Origin: an uncultured Alphaproteobacteria bacterium | GTDB lineage: Bacteria; Pseudomonadota; Alphaproteobacteria; Rs-D84 | Direction of reading: 5' to 3' | NCBI GenBank assembly: GCA_944392535.1 | Contig: CALXWY010000001.1 | Span: 310,001 to 374,000, forward strand | Length of the DNA stretch: 64,000 nucleotides | Shown: positions 35,204 to 44,231 of the stretch, one piece after another | How positions within the stretch are numbered: the stretch's first letter is position 1 | Layout: every line of letters starts with the position of its first letter | Made by a program: the position numbers and the translations under genes | The notes under the pieces: model-generated | Told to the model about the DNA's origin: nothing | The model's input: only the letters and a program-made list of their open reading frames with translations | Databases searched by the model: none

Positions 35204-35473
35204 TAAAAACGCCGCCAATCCAATTGGATTTGGCGGTCGGGGAGTTAAGAAAATCAACCAAATTTGACCCCGCCAGCCTTTGGGAAACCTGAATCAGGTC
35301 CGCTTGCGTCCCTGTTGTATAACTGACGGCCCCCCGACCTGTGCGGGGTGGTGGATAATAAAAGGCGCCCATCGCGCCGCATATCATCCCCGTGCGGATT
35401 GCGACATAACGTAAGTTTATGCCGATTTGGTATGGGTTTTCTTATGACCCCGAATCCAAATCCCTTTGGATTC
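35204..35473 (-). ncRNA. Putative structured RNA of about 270 nt (6S-like or novel)
   Basis: Between the two autotransporters the minus strand has a promoter (35509-35481), a 5' hairpin GAATCCAAA/TTTGGATTC (35473-35452), and GC-rich internal hairpins: CCCCG/CGGGG about 35347-35331, ACCTG/CAGGT about 35300-35288, and CGGGG/CCCCG about 35272-35239. It ends with a strong intrinsic terminator (CCGCCAA...TTGGCGG at 35236-35212, then TTTTT). A segment CGCAAGCGGACC resembles part of the 5' arm of E. coli 6S RNA, but overall pairing is not resolved. A 73-codon GTG frame (35475-35254) runs through it, so a leaderless small protein is the alternative. No RNase P, tmRNA or SRP signatures seen. Confidence 0.45.
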
Positions 35474-35480
35474 ACGAAAT

Positions 35481-35509
35481 ATTATACGCACCCATCTGTC
35501 AAAACGCAA
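35481..35509 (-). promoter_or_regulatory. Promoter for the putative structured RNA
   Basis: Minus strand TTGCGT (35509-35504), 17 bp, TATAAT (35486-35481), placing the start at about 35474 just before the 5' hairpin. Confidence 0.6.
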
Positions 35510-35522
35510 ATAAAAAAATAGA

Positions 35523-35551
35523 TTGCAAACACGCATAATACAATATATAAT
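35523..35551 (+). promoter_or_regulatory. Promoter for tRNA-Gln
   Basis: TTGCAA (35523-35528), 17 bp, TATAAT (35546-35551), about 13 bp before the tRNA. It is back to back with the promoter of the minus-strand RNA. Confidence 0.75.
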
Positions 35552-35563
35552 AGCCCAACACAT

Positions 35564-35637
35564 TGGGGCATAGTTTAACGGTAGAACTCCGGACTCTGAC
35601 TCCGTCAGTGTTGGTTCGAATCCAGCTGCCCCAACCA
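35564..35637 (+). tRNA. tRNA-Gln (anticodon CTG), CCA encoded
   Basis: Cloverleaf by eye: acceptor TGGGGCA/TGCCCCA (7 bp), D arm GTTT...GAAC, anticodon loop CTCTGAC with CTG in the centre, and T arm GTTGG-TTCGAAT-CCAGC. Discriminator A and an encoded CCA (35635-35637) follow. The U1-A72 end pair is the known glutamine identity feature. The first anticodon-stem pair is a C/T mismatch. Confidence 0.93.
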
Positions 35638-35643
35638 TTCTTC

Positions 35644-35731
35644 GCGTCTGTGGCGTTGCGCCGGCAAGCCGAAGCGGAACAGTTCTTGCGAAGGTGTGTC
35701 ACACGAAGTTTTAACGAAGTGTGGCAGACGC
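35644..35731. repeat. 88-bp palindromic, multi-hairpin element
   Basis: Outer arms GCGTCTG (35644-35650) and CAGACGC (35725-35731) enclose small perfect hairpins (GGCG-ttg-CGCC, GGC-aa-GCC) and CACAC...GTGTG. It begins seven bases after the tRNA and lacks a T-loop and CCA, so it is not a second tRNA. It may be a palindromic repeat (REP/RPE-like) or the tRNA processing/termination region. From here to 35873 no gene is evident. Confidence 0.45.
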
Positions 35732-35873
35732 ACTTAATATTTACTCTGCTGTTCGGCGGGGTTATTTTTTTGGAATGCGCAGATACTTAATTAATTGTAC
35801 AAATTAATCATACAAAATACACAAATGGACTGGTTGGTACAGTTGCTATGAATATGTTCTTGTGTTTTTGTGG

Positions 35874-35901
35874 TTGCAAGTTGGATATATTGTGCTAGGC
35901 T
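35874..35901 (+). promoter_or_regulatory. Promoter for the plus-strand Pmp-like autotransporter
   Basis: TTGCAA (35874-35879), 16 bp, TAGGCT (35896-35901), then AAGGAG ahead of the ATG at 35942. Confidence 0.5.
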
Positions 35902-35941
35902 TTTTGGTGAGAAGGGTTTTCGCAATTACAAAGGAGAAAAT

Positions 35942-38900
35942 ATGTCTGCACACAAACATTTGATTGATTTGTTAAAGGTTTGTTCGGTATTGCCGGCGTT
36001 GGTTATTATGCCTGCGTTTGCAACGGATGCCGATGCTGATGTTAATGATGATGCCGCACAACCAGTGGTGCATCAACCGGCCACAAATCCATTCGCAGTT
36101 AAGAGTTGGAGTGGACTGAAATACACCGCACCTGCAAATACGTCGGTGCTTGGCGGGGTTCTGAAAATTTCGGGCAATGGTTATGAACATGCGGATATTA
36201 ATGTTGGTATCGCAGAAAACAACCATATATATCTGTCAAAAGATACGGAAGATACGGATGATGTCGCAGGGCAGGGGGCGGTTCTGTATGCCAATGGTGC
36301 GATAAATTCTGTCAACGGGTTATTCAGAAATAATACAATTACAAATGAATCCGCGTACGCGACCAAGGCGTCGGTAAACGGCGGGGTGTTTGCATTGTAC
36401 AGGGGGACAGATATTGGTTCAATTAATGGTGATTTTGAAAATAACGTTGTTACATCAAAGTATGTTGGGACAGATGAGACAACAGAATACACGTCGGGTG
36501 ATCAGATTTCCGCTGGGGGTGGTGCGATTCATATAGAGGGTCAATATGGCAATGGTTCTGCAACCGAAGCGCATATTGGCACAATCACCGGTAATTTCAA
36601 AAACAATGCGGCAATTGGTGATGGATATGCCAGTGGTGGTGCGATTTATATCAAGGGTGGTGCCGACCGCGAAGGACAAACAGGGGCCGACACGTCAATC
36701 GGACTGATTAAGGGTGATTTTACCGGCAACTATGTCAAAGCCACAACAAATACCACGAATAATAAAAAGATATCTTCGGGTGGTGCCATATCTGTTAAGC
36801 GTGCAGATAGTGCGCCAAATGGGGCCAGTGTTAACATAGAAGGTAATTTTGATGGAAACTATGTTGAAACAAATGGAACAGATGCTTTTGGTGGCGCGAT
36901 TTATAATGAAGGCGCCGTGCGTGTCACAGGGAACTTTAACAATAACTATGTTAGTTCGGAAAGTGCGAATGGTTGGGGTGGCGCTGTGTATAATGCCGTT
37001 GGTGCAACGTTTGTCATAGACCAGGGATCCGAATTCATGTATAACGCGGCGGCATCTGGGGGGGCAATTTGGAATGAAGGTACATTGACGTTTAACAATG
37101 GTAATACGCAATTAAACTTTGGGCACAATACAGCAGGTAATATTGCTGGGGCGATTTATAACAAGGGTGATATTGATAAAATATCATTCGCGTCGTTCCA
37201 AGATAATAATGCGGTCATGGGCGGTGCCATTAACAATGCCAAGATATCCAAAGATGGCACGTTCGGTACAATTGGTGAAATATCGCGTTCTGTATTTGCC
37301 GATAATCACGCAAAAACGTCGGGCGGTGGCGCGATTCGTAACGAAGGGGTTATTGAAAAAATCAGCCGTGTGACATTTATGGAAAACGATGCCGGTAATG
37401 GGGGCGCAATCTGGAACGGTTCGTGGGGGCTGATTGGTACGGATGGCGCGGCGGGAATTGCCAGTATTGAAGATTCAACATTCTTGAATAATGATGCGTT
37501 GGCTGCATCTAACCCTGAGCAACAGGGGGGCGCCATTACAAATGCCGGCAAAATTAACCTGATTGCAAGAACAGAATTTACCGGTAACCGGGCAGGAATC
37601 AAGGGTGGCGCAATCGCCAATGTTGGTTCCCAGGCTGGCGCAGTGCCGACAATTAACCTGCAAGACGTTACATTTACAAATAACAGTGCCGGTGAAATGG
37701 GTGGCGCGATTTATAATGAAAGCGAAACTCTGATAACTCTGGCCGGTAGTAATGTATTTACAGGCAACATCGCCGCGAACAAGGCAAATGATATTTATAA
37801 CGCGGGTACGATAAATATCACTGGTGGCGAAACAAAACTGGGCGGCGGTGTGACCGGAACGGGAACGTTGTCAGTTGCCAAAGATGCAACATTAAATATT
37901 GGCGCAACAACATTACAGCAAGGAACATTTACACTGAATGGAACATTGGTCGCATCGTTTGTCAACACCAATGCATATGCCAAGTTAGATGTTGACAGTT
38001 TCAGTGGCGATGGGGATATCGTGCTGACATTTGGTTCGGTGGGCGTGTATGATATCGGAACAGATATCAGTGGCGTTGACCTTACGTACAGTGACAAGTT
38101 GTACAATGTTGATGTCACAGGTCAGAAAATTGTTGTCAAGACAAAGTCCATGGATGAAGTTATGAATAATTCCAATGTTTCTGCGATGGTGGCAGGGACT
38201 ATGATTGGGCTGTCTAACAGTAATGATTATGCATTGAACATTGCGTCGTTAAATGCGCAATCGGCACTGGAACGTGGTGATACAGAATATCTGGAAACAG
38301 AATCCAAGAAATTGGGACCGGGCGCGCAATCAGTGACCCAGTCGGTATCGTCATCGGTACAAAACCAGGTTATATCGTTGGCGGCGAATCGTATGACGGG
38401 TGGTATCGGACGCAGTGGTGGCGACGAAGATAATCTGGATTATGGCGTATGGGCCCAGGGCTTAATCAATCATTCCAGATTAAATGGCCAATTTACTGGT
38501 GATACACTGGGGATTGCGGTTGGTGTTGATACGATGATAGACAATACATATACACTGGGTATCGGATATGCGTATAACAATACAGACGTTGATTCTGGTG
38601 AAATGGGAACAACCAATATTGACAGCAGCAGCATATTCGTATATGGCCAATACAAGCCGAATGAATGGTTCGTAAATGCGATGTTGAATTATACAATGTC
38701 TGATTATGACCAAAGTGTTACGGCATTTGGTGCGACGTTTGATGACACCACATATGGGGTGACGTCGTTTGGTGGCCAGGTGATGGGTGGATATGAATTT
38801 GCATCTGGAATCACGCCAGAGGTTGGATTGCGTTATTTGCATGTGGCCCAGGATAATTATACTAATGGCCTGAACGATATATCTGTTCAAGATACAGATT

Positions 38901-39211
38901 ATCTGACCGGTATTGCCGGAATGCAATATGCGTTCGCAATTGAATCTGACAGTGAATTAAAGTTCAGTCCGAATTTACGCGCAGCGTTAACATATGATTT
39001 CTTGTCTGATGCGGCGGTGGCGACAGTGACAATCCCTGGGGCGGCGTCATATGTTGTATCGGGTGAATCTTTGTCCCGTCTGGGCGGGGAATTCGGTATC
39101 GGATTATCCGCAACGTACAAGGGGTGGGAAATTTCAGCAAATTATGATTTGGATTTGCATGAACACTATACATCTCATACAGGTATGTTAAAGTTCAAGT
39201 ACGATTTTTAA
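35942..39211 (+). CDS. Pmp-like autotransporter adhesin (GGAI repeats), second copy
   Basis: 1089 residues from the ATG at 35942 (AAAGGAG ribosome site; an upstream in-frame start is unsupported). Signal peptide (MPAFA-T). The passenger has repeated GGAIYN/GGAISV, NNYV and FTGN motifs forming a predicted beta-helix (about residues 80-800). The barrel (about 815-1089: DYGVWAQGLINHSRLNG...) ends LKFKYDF. The SVSSSVQNQVISLAANRM segment before the barrel matches its divergent neighbour almost residue for residue. Surface adhesion or immune-variable display is the known role of similar proteins. Closed by a strong terminator. Confidence 0.88.
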   Translation: MSAHKHLIDLLKVCSVLPALVIMPAFATDADADVNDDAAQPVVHQPATNPFAVKSWSGLKYTAPANTSVLGGVLKISGNGYEHADINVGIAENNHIYLSKDTEDTDDVAGQGAVLYANGAINSVNGLFRNNTITNESAYATKASVNGGVFALYRGTDIGSINGDFENNVVTSKYVGTDETTEYTSGDQISAGGGAIHIEGQYGNGSATEAHIGTITGNFKNNAAIGDGYASGGAIYIKGGADREGQTGADTSIGLIKGDFTGNYVKATTNTTNNKKISSGGAISVKRADSAPNGASVNIEGNFDGNYVETNGTDAFGGAIYNEGAVRVTGNFNNNYVSSESANGWGGAVYNAVGATFVIDQGSEFMYNAAASGGAIWNEGTLTFNNGNTQLNFGHNTAGNIAGAIYNKGDIDKISFASFQDNNAVMGGAINNAKISKDGTFGTIGEISRSVFADNHAKTSGGGAIRNEGVIEKISRVTFMENDAGNGGAIWNGSWGLIGTDGAAGIASIEDSTFLNNDALAASNPEQQGGAITNAGKINLIARTEFTGNRAGIKGGAIANVGSQAGAVPTINLQDVTFTNNSAGEMGGAIYNESETLITLAGSNVFTGNIAANKANDIYNAGTINITGGETKLGGGVTGTGTLSVAKDATLNIGATTLQQGTFTLNGTLVASFVNTNAYAKLDVDSFSGDGDIVLTFGSVGVYDIGTDISGVDLTYSDKLYNVDVTGQKIVVKTKSMDEVMNNSNVSAMVAGTMIGLSNSNDYALNIASLNAQSALERGDTEYLETESKKLGPGAQSVTQSVSSSVQNQVISLAANRMTGGIGRSGGDEDNLDYGVWAQGLINHSRLNGQFTGDTLGIAVGVDTMIDNTYTLGIGYAYNNTDVDSGEMGTTNIDSSSIFVYGQYKPNEWFVNAMLNYTMSDYDQSVTAFGATFDDTTYGVTSFGGQVMGGYEFASGITPEVGLRYLHVAQDNYTNGLNDISVQDTDYLTGIAGMQYAFAIESDSELKFSPNLRAALTYDFLSDAAVATVTIPGAASYVVSGESLSRLGGEFGIGLSATYKGWEISANYDLDLHEHYTSHTGMLKFKYDF

Positions 39212-39233
39212 CAATATCTGGTCGTCAAAATAC

Positions 39234-39269
39234 TTTCCGCAGAAAATGCCCGTTTCTGCGGAATTTTTG
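39234..39269 (+). terminator. Intrinsic terminator
   Basis: TTCCGCAGAAA/TTTCTGCGGAA 11-bp stem followed by TTTTT. Confidence 0.9.
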
Positions 39270-39347
39270 TATAAGTTTCCTAAAAATATATTGAAATGAC
39301 GGGGCGGGTTATGTAGAGTGATAGGGTAATAAAAGGATGAATGAGTT

Positions 39348-40325
39348 ATGTTTGGGTTGTGGGGCAGAAAATCTGATAAAGTCGCGATTTTGAATTATGG
39401 CAACTTTGAACGTGAAAATTATGGCGCGATTTTAACGGCATATGCTTTAAGCAAGTTGTTGCGGATGAATGGGTATGATGTTAAAAACATAAATTATCGT
39501 CCGAATTTTTATCAACCATTCGCAAAAAATGATACGTTTGTGCATTTTCGCAGAAAATTTCTGCCGATGACAAAAACAATAAAAACACAGCGGGATTTCA
39601 AAAAGTTAAATAAAAAATATTCTGTTTTTGTCGTTGGCAGCGACCAGGTTTTTAATCACGATTTTGTGCGCAAAGAAAATGATGTTTATTACCTGGGGTT
39701 TGTTGATGATAACAGGCGCAAGGTTGCCTGTGCGGCATCATTTGGAACGAATCGCTTTATGGGGGATGACGCCGAAAAACAACATGTGCATGATTTACTG
39801 GCGCGGTTTGACGCAATTTCAGTACGCGAACCGTCCGGGGTTGATATATTGCATGATATGGGACTGGATGGGGTATATATCTTGGATCCTGTGTTCTTGA
39901 TAGATTGGGACGATATGATTGGAAATTACCATCCAAATGGTACGTTTTATTATTCTATATGGCCCCAGATACAAAATATTGCCGCAGATAAAAATACGTT
40001 CGCCAGTGGCATGAGTGCCCAAGATTGGTTGGCGGGAATAAAAAATGCGGATTTATTGGTGACAGATTCTTTTCATGGAATTTGTTTCGCGATAATGTTC
40101 GGCACGCCGTTCGTGCCGTTGGCACTGAAAACAGATGCACGTATAGAACGCTTGTATGCACTGTTTGATGCGGTGGGAATTTCACGGGACCAGATTTTGT
40201 ATTCTGATTCTGATACGGATTGGGAAAATTTGCAGCAATATGCGATTACACCAAATGTTGGTGACAATTTAGACAAATTGCGCCGTTTTTCGGTTCAATG
40301 GATATTGGATGCATTAAAGGGATAA
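39348..40325 (+). CDS. Polysaccharide pyruvyl transferase family protein
   Basis: 325 residues, cytoplasmic. The family signatures are in order: N-terminal NYGNFERENYGAILTAYAL, VVGSDQVFNHDF (about 96-107), CAASFG (about 128), SVREPSG (about 156), ILDPVFL (about 178), and TDSFHGICFAIMFGTPFVPL (about 239-258), the conserved catalytic/GT-B C-terminal block. Members add pyruvate ketals to exopolysaccharide or cell-wall sugars. Related proteins act in LPS or capsule loci, but no glycosyltransferase neighbours are present, so the acceptor is unknown. AAGGAT ribosome site. It lies alone between the autotransporter and a convergent secreted protein. Confidence 0.88.
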   Translation: MFGLWGRKSDKVAILNYGNFERENYGAILTAYALSKLLRMNGYDVKNINYRPNFYQPFAKNDTFVHFRRKFLPMTKTIKTQRDFKKLNKKYSVFVVGSDQVFNHDFVRKENDVYYLGFVDDNRRKVACAASFGTNRFMGDDAEKQHVHDLLARFDAISVREPSGVDILHDMGLDGVYILDPVFLIDWDDMIGNYHPNGTFYYSIWPQIQNIAADKNTFASGMSAQDWLAGIKNADLLVTDSFHGICFAIMFGTPFVPLALKTDARIERLYALFDAVGISRDQILYSDSDTDWENLQQYAITPNVGDNLDKLRRFSVQWILDALKG

Positions 40326-40372
40326 ATCTGACAGCCAGCCGCGTGGGTACGTTTATAATGTCTGGGATATTG

Positions 40373-40401
40373 TAAAAAATACCGCCATGTCTGGGCGGTA
40401 T
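40373..40401 (-). terminator. Terminator of the 40404-41114 gene
   Basis: ATACCGCC-cagaca-GGCGGTAT followed by six T on the minus strand. On the plus strand the T-run is interrupted. Confidence 0.75.
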
Positions 40402-40403
40402 CT

Positions 40404-41114
40404 TTAATTGTTTGTAAAATATTTGCCACGTTGACGTTCGGATACAGATTCCATTTCATCAAATATATCGTCCGCGGCGTTTGTATCCATTGCGTTGGCG
40501 TTCGTACCAGTTATATATTCGGCACCGTTCAGTATGATTATGCGACTGGGTAACATTTCGCCATCGTTGTTACATTCAATATAATACTGGTTATAATCAT
40601 ATTCTTTGCCGTAACAGCCGTCTTCTTCAATTGCGATAAATCCCCAATCAGCCAAATCGCGGCATGACGGAATCGGATCAGCAATTAATCCATTCGGAAC
40701 ATCAGCCACCCAATCAACAGGAACGTTTTCACACCATACGGGTACCATTTCTTCATCCCAATATGCCATGGAACCGTTCGCAGATGTTCGGCGTACACCA
40801 AAGCAATCACCGTTCAAGACATCTGTATCAAAATCAGGATTAATACCGTTGTTTTTTTTGATGTCATTCATTGTTTTTGCCACGGGAATAAATGCGTTTG
40901 GGTCATCCAATGCTTCGGGACAAATTAATTTTTGCCCCCAGCATTTTGCGTCATTGTCCCATATTTGCGATTCATATCCGATACCCATTTTGGTATAGCA
41001 TTCTGTGGGATCACGCCGGCACACGGTTGATGTGGCCAATGTCCAATTACTGGCCGCGTTGGCACCAGATGCCAACAGTATGCCCAGTAAAGATATCGCG
41101 AACGTTTTTCCCAT
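40404..41114 (-). CDS. Secreted protein of unknown function
   Basis: 236 residues from the ATG at 41114, where an AAGAGA ribosome site and a clean signal peptide (SGANA-AS) agree; an earlier ATG at 41135 does not. The mature part has paired Cys (VCRRDPTECYTK, KCWGQKLICPE, SCRDLADWGF, GCYGKEY) and a central segment with Trp-rich turns (YWDEEMVPVWCENVPVDW). No family recognised. Cys spacing does not match the giant C-x6-C family. The C-terminal 50 residues look disordered. Single-gene unit with its own terminator. Confidence 0.75.
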   Translation of the reverse strand: MGKTFAISLLGILLASGANAASNWTLATSTVCRRDPTECYTKMGIGYESQIWDNDAKCWGQKLICPEALDDPNAFIPVAKTMNDIKKNNGINPDFDTDVLNGDCFGVRRTSANGSMAYWDEEMVPVWCENVPVDWVADVPNGLIADPIPSCRDLADWGFIAIEEDGCYGKEYDYNQYYIECNNDGEMLPSRIIILNGAEYITGTNANAMDTNAADDIFDEMESVSERQRGKYFTNN

Positions 41115-41206
41115 TTTTATTCTCTTGTCGTGCATATTTTATCAAATTTTTGTACACAAATCAATATGACAGCATATGCATTTTTATCATTTGTTATACT
41201 GGTTTC

Positions 41207-43720
41207 TTATGGTGTGTCAGACAGGCTTTCTATGCTGGATGTGTCTGCGCAATAACCCCACTTTGAATTTGCCCCCGTTTCATCATAGAAATATTTTAAC
41301 TGGGTATGTCCTGTTTTATCATGAACGCCGTCGGCGGTGTCATTTGCATTGTCAACCCATTGTGTATCAACCCATGTTCCACCCAGTCGTTCGCATTCCG
41401 CAGATAATTGGGTCGCCATATCACGCCGTACAGAATCCATTACGATGTTAATATCCTGTAATACCGCGATTGGTACAGTTGCTGTTGAATCTGTTGCGTT
41501 TAATTCTTCATAGAACGACGGACGCAGGCATGTTTCCAATGCATACTGGGTCATTTTTTGATACAGACTGCCGACGTAATCGTCGCCACAATCCAGGCTT
41601 GTGCCACCGACCGTCCCAGCGACTGGTGCAGCTGTGTCACCGTTACATGTGTAACCTGTCGGACATGGCAGACAACGGTTGTTGACCGATTCCGCGGTTG
41701 TTGGTACCCAATTGCCATCATTTTGTGTCGCCAAGAAAAATCCTGGTGCACAGCTGTAAAATACAATCTGTGTCAGACACATATATCCATTATCCGGCAG
41801 ATTCACCCCAATATCAACCACCACAGAACTGTCCGCGGGAACAGATACACCTTCGGCACGGTTACACGCCATGTCAGATGCGTATATATGGTCACCTGGG
41901 GAATACACACGGCATCCATATGGGTATGTGTGTAATGTATCGTTACTGGGGACGGTACAGGTTTCTTGGGCAAATGTGGTCAGCAAGTCACGGCAATTTG
42001 ACAATATTTTTTGATCAGTTAAATCGGCCATTGCATCAACCAATAATTGCAACCCTTCGCCATCAGGATCACCGTACAGGCGGCTGCATGTGTTTAATTT
42101 TTCGCGACACAGTTCTTCGGACAATTCCAAACGCGACCCCAGTAATAATTCTTCTTTGATATTACTAAAATCTTTCAATGATTCTGATTGTTGGTCATAA
42201 CATGCGTTAACAACATCCATACATTCGTTCTTTACCGTGCGAACGCGTGACTGTTGACCTTGGTATATTTCGGTCAGTGCCTGGCGTACGAATTCGTCCC
42301 ATACTTCGTCTGAAATGTCGCGGCATGTGTCCAGACTGCCTTCGGCATACATGCGCATGCGATTTAATTCTGCAACAATCAATCGGTTCGTTGCGTTATT
42401 CAGCACATCGCCGTCCAGTGATATTTGGTATTCCAGTTGATAAAATTCTTCGCTGTAAATTGGTTCGCCGGTATCACGATTCAGATAGCGACCGGTAATA
42501 TCCAGACAATGAACGTAATTCGGACCACATGCGGTTTCTGCGGTAATGTCGGCACGAACATTCGCAATACAGTCGTTGATAGATGTTGAATTGTGGGCGT
42601 TGTAGTTATCAAGACGGGCAACATTCATTTCGCGTTCTGTGCTGCGTATAGAACTGTTTGCCTGGATTAACTGGTTATCCAGTGCATTTGATAAATTTGT
42701 ACAATCGTTTTCAATATACATACCGTACGCAGAAACAACCATTGATAATGTTGATTTATTGGTGCAACTGTCGGCAACAATGTCAACACATTGGGCATGA
42801 ACAGCGTTATACAATGCTTCACCAGTCAAATTGGCAATGTTTTCACCAGATGCCAAATCTGTTGTTGCCCATATTTGATTTATGTCCCCGGCAATGTCCA
42901 GTTTGCCCAGCGTTGACAGAGACTGGGTTTTTGATGTTGATAAAACTTCACTGATTCCGGCCAAATATTGCGCAGATTCAGATGAATCGTTTTTGATTGC
43001 TTGTTCGCCTTCGCTGGCATGTAACATGGCATTGACTTCGCCCGCTGTTTTATCAATCACGTCAATGTTCAAGTTGTGAAAGTCTTGTAATTGGTCCGAC
43101 GCCTGGGCCAATGCGCGTTCGCGTTCTTGGATATCAGTCAGGCGTGAAGAACATATACACCGACGATATGAATCGTTGGCGGTTGCACAAAATTGGTCCA
43201 TGCATGTAAAATATGCGTCGCGGCACTGGTTATATCCAGTACCAAATGTACTGGTCGTCGCAGGTGAACCAATTGTTGTCGCACGTGCCGTTGTACGTGC
43301 CGCGCGCGCCGGTGATGATGTTGCGCTGCGTACCGTGGTGGCCGCGCGATTTACGGTGTTGGTTGTCGCACTGCGTGGCGATGCGGTGGCAACGGTTGTT
43401 GATGCGCTGCGTGCAACGCGTGATGTCGGGGTTGTTGCACTGCGTGTTATGGTTTGTTGCGATGCCGAACGTGATGTTACGGACGAATTGCGTGAAATTG
43501 TATTCTGGTGCGATGCGCGTGATGATACCGTATTGGATTGACGCCCCGATTGAACAGAACCGGTGCCTGTGCGCGAATTTGTTGTCGCACGCGCAATAAC
43601 AGATGTTTCGGTGTCAGATGAATTATTCGTCCGATTTATGGATTTTGAATCACGAACAGCAGCGTCAGCATGCACGATGCAAACGCAACACATCATGATA
43701 AAAATCCACAGTTTTCTCAT
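41207..43720 (-). CDS. Giant cysteine-rich secreted protein (family member, minus strand)
   Basis: 837 residues. Signal peptide with two internal Cys (MMCCVCIVHADA), then about 140 residues of Arg/Ser/Thr/Ala linker. The family motif C-x3-Y-x2-CMDQFC...RCICSS (about 164-190) opens the folded part. Later units include CIANVRAD...CGPNYVHC (about 378-400, one Cys of the usual four missing). The last 200 residues differ from the plus-strand relatives: they carry a TNFR/EGF-like CLPCPTGYTCNGD segment and lack the terminal DIEF-type signature. The ribosome site GAAGGA sits almost against the ATG, unusually close. Function unknown. Confidence 0.82.
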   Translation of the reverse strand: MRKLWIFIMMCCVCIVHADAAVRDSKSINRTNNSSDTETSVIARATTNSRTGTGSVQSGRQSNTVSSRASHQNTISRNSSVTSRSASQQTITRSATTPTSRVARSASTTVATASPRSATTNTVNRAATTVRSATSSPARAARTTARATTIGSPATTSTFGTGYNQCRDAYFTCMDQFCATANDSYRRCICSSRLTDIQERERALAQASDQLQDFHNLNIDVIDKTAGEVNAMLHASEGEQAIKNDSSESAQYLAGISEVLSTSKTQSLSTLGKLDIAGDINQIWATTDLASGENIANLTGEALYNAVHAQCVDIVADSCTNKSTLSMVVSAYGMYIENDCTNLSNALDNQLIQANSSIRSTEREMNVARLDNYNAHNSTSINDCIANVRADITAETACGPNYVHCLDITGRYLNRDTGEPIYSEEFYQLEYQISLDGDVLNNATNRLIVAELNRMRMYAEGSLDTCRDISDEVWDEFVRQALTEIYQGQQSRVRTVKNECMDVVNACYDQQSESLKDFSNIKEELLLGSRLELSEELCREKLNTCSRLYGDPDGEGLQLLVDAMADLTDQKILSNCRDLLTTFAQETCTVPSNDTLHTYPYGCRVYSPGDHIYASDMACNRAEGVSVPADSSVVVDIGVNLPDNGYMCLTQIVFYSCAPGFFLATQNDGNWVPTTAESVNNRCLPCPTGYTCNGDTAAPVAGTVGGTSLDCGDDYVGSLYQKMTQYALETCLRPSFYEELNATDSTATVPIAVLQDINIVMDSVRRDMATQLSAECERLGGTWVDTQWVDNANDTADGVHDKTGHTQLKYFYDETGANSKWGYCADTSSIESLSDTP

Positions 43721-43807
43721 TCCTTCAAATCATATATTATAGTAATGATAACAAAAATATATTTTTATGAAAAGTAATTTTATTTGCAGTTTGTTGTAAT
43801 TTTTATC

Positions 43808-43833
43808 AAAAAAAATCCACCAAACGGTGGATT
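43808..43833 (-). terminator. Terminator of infA
   Basis: AATCCACC-gttt-GGTGGATTTTTTTT on the minus strand. It overlaps the infA stop codon by two bases. Confidence 0.8.
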
Positions 43834-44089
43834 ATGCATTTGATTGTGATGGCGCGTCCCCAGGTGCACGGTTGCGTTCAACAAATGTTATACGACCCTT
43901 GTCCAGATCATACGGTGTCATTTCAACACGAACATTTTCGCCGACGTTCACCCAGATGCGTGCCTTGCGCATTTTGCCACATACGGTTGCCAATATTTCG
44001 TGGCCATTGTCCAAGCGAACACGGAACATTGTGTTTGGTAATTTATCAACCACAGTGCCACTGAAAACAATTACATCATCTTTTGCCAT
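43832..44089 (-). CDS. infA: Translation initiation factor IF-1
   Basis: 85 residues with an S1-like OB fold: [35 protein letters not shown] is the IF-1 core. [18 protein letters not shown] follows and ends the usual 72-residue domain. About a dozen extra polar residues ([13 protein letters not shown]) follow, more than in E. coli. IF-1 binds the A site of the 30S subunit during initiation. AAGGAT ribosome site. It is a single gene flanked by two giant Cys-rich genes that diverge from this region, with no usual partner (such as a Maf-like gene) adjacent. Confidence 0.95.
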   Translation of the reverse strand: MAKDDVIVFSGTVVDKLPNTMFRVRLDNGHEILATVCGKMRKARIWVNVGENVRVEMTPYDLDKGRITFVERNRAPGDAPSQSNA

Positions 44090-44231
44090 TTATAATCCTT
44101 GGTATTTACTGTAAAATCATGGCGGTAATTGTATTATTGCGAATAAAAAAAAGCAAGATGTTTTTATGTGCTTGCACGGGATGGATTGTTTTGATAAAAT
44201 TCTATGTAAAGTAATATGTAGGGTGGATTCT

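Noticed and set aside
35204..35473. RNase P RNA, tmRNA or SRP RNA
   Set aside because: None of their conserved cores (GAGGAAAGTCC, the tmRNA tag frame, or GGTCAGGTCCGGAAGGAAGCA-like SRP loop) is present.
35417..35702. Minus-strand frames across the tRNA region (protein text like GAAGFEPTLTESESGV)
   Set aside because: This is the well-known antisense-of-tRNA artefact. The plus strand holds tRNA-Gln.
35563..35790. 75-codon plus-strand frame covering the tRNA and palindrome
   Set aside because: Starts inside the tRNA, has no ribosome site, and the sequence is explained by structured elements.
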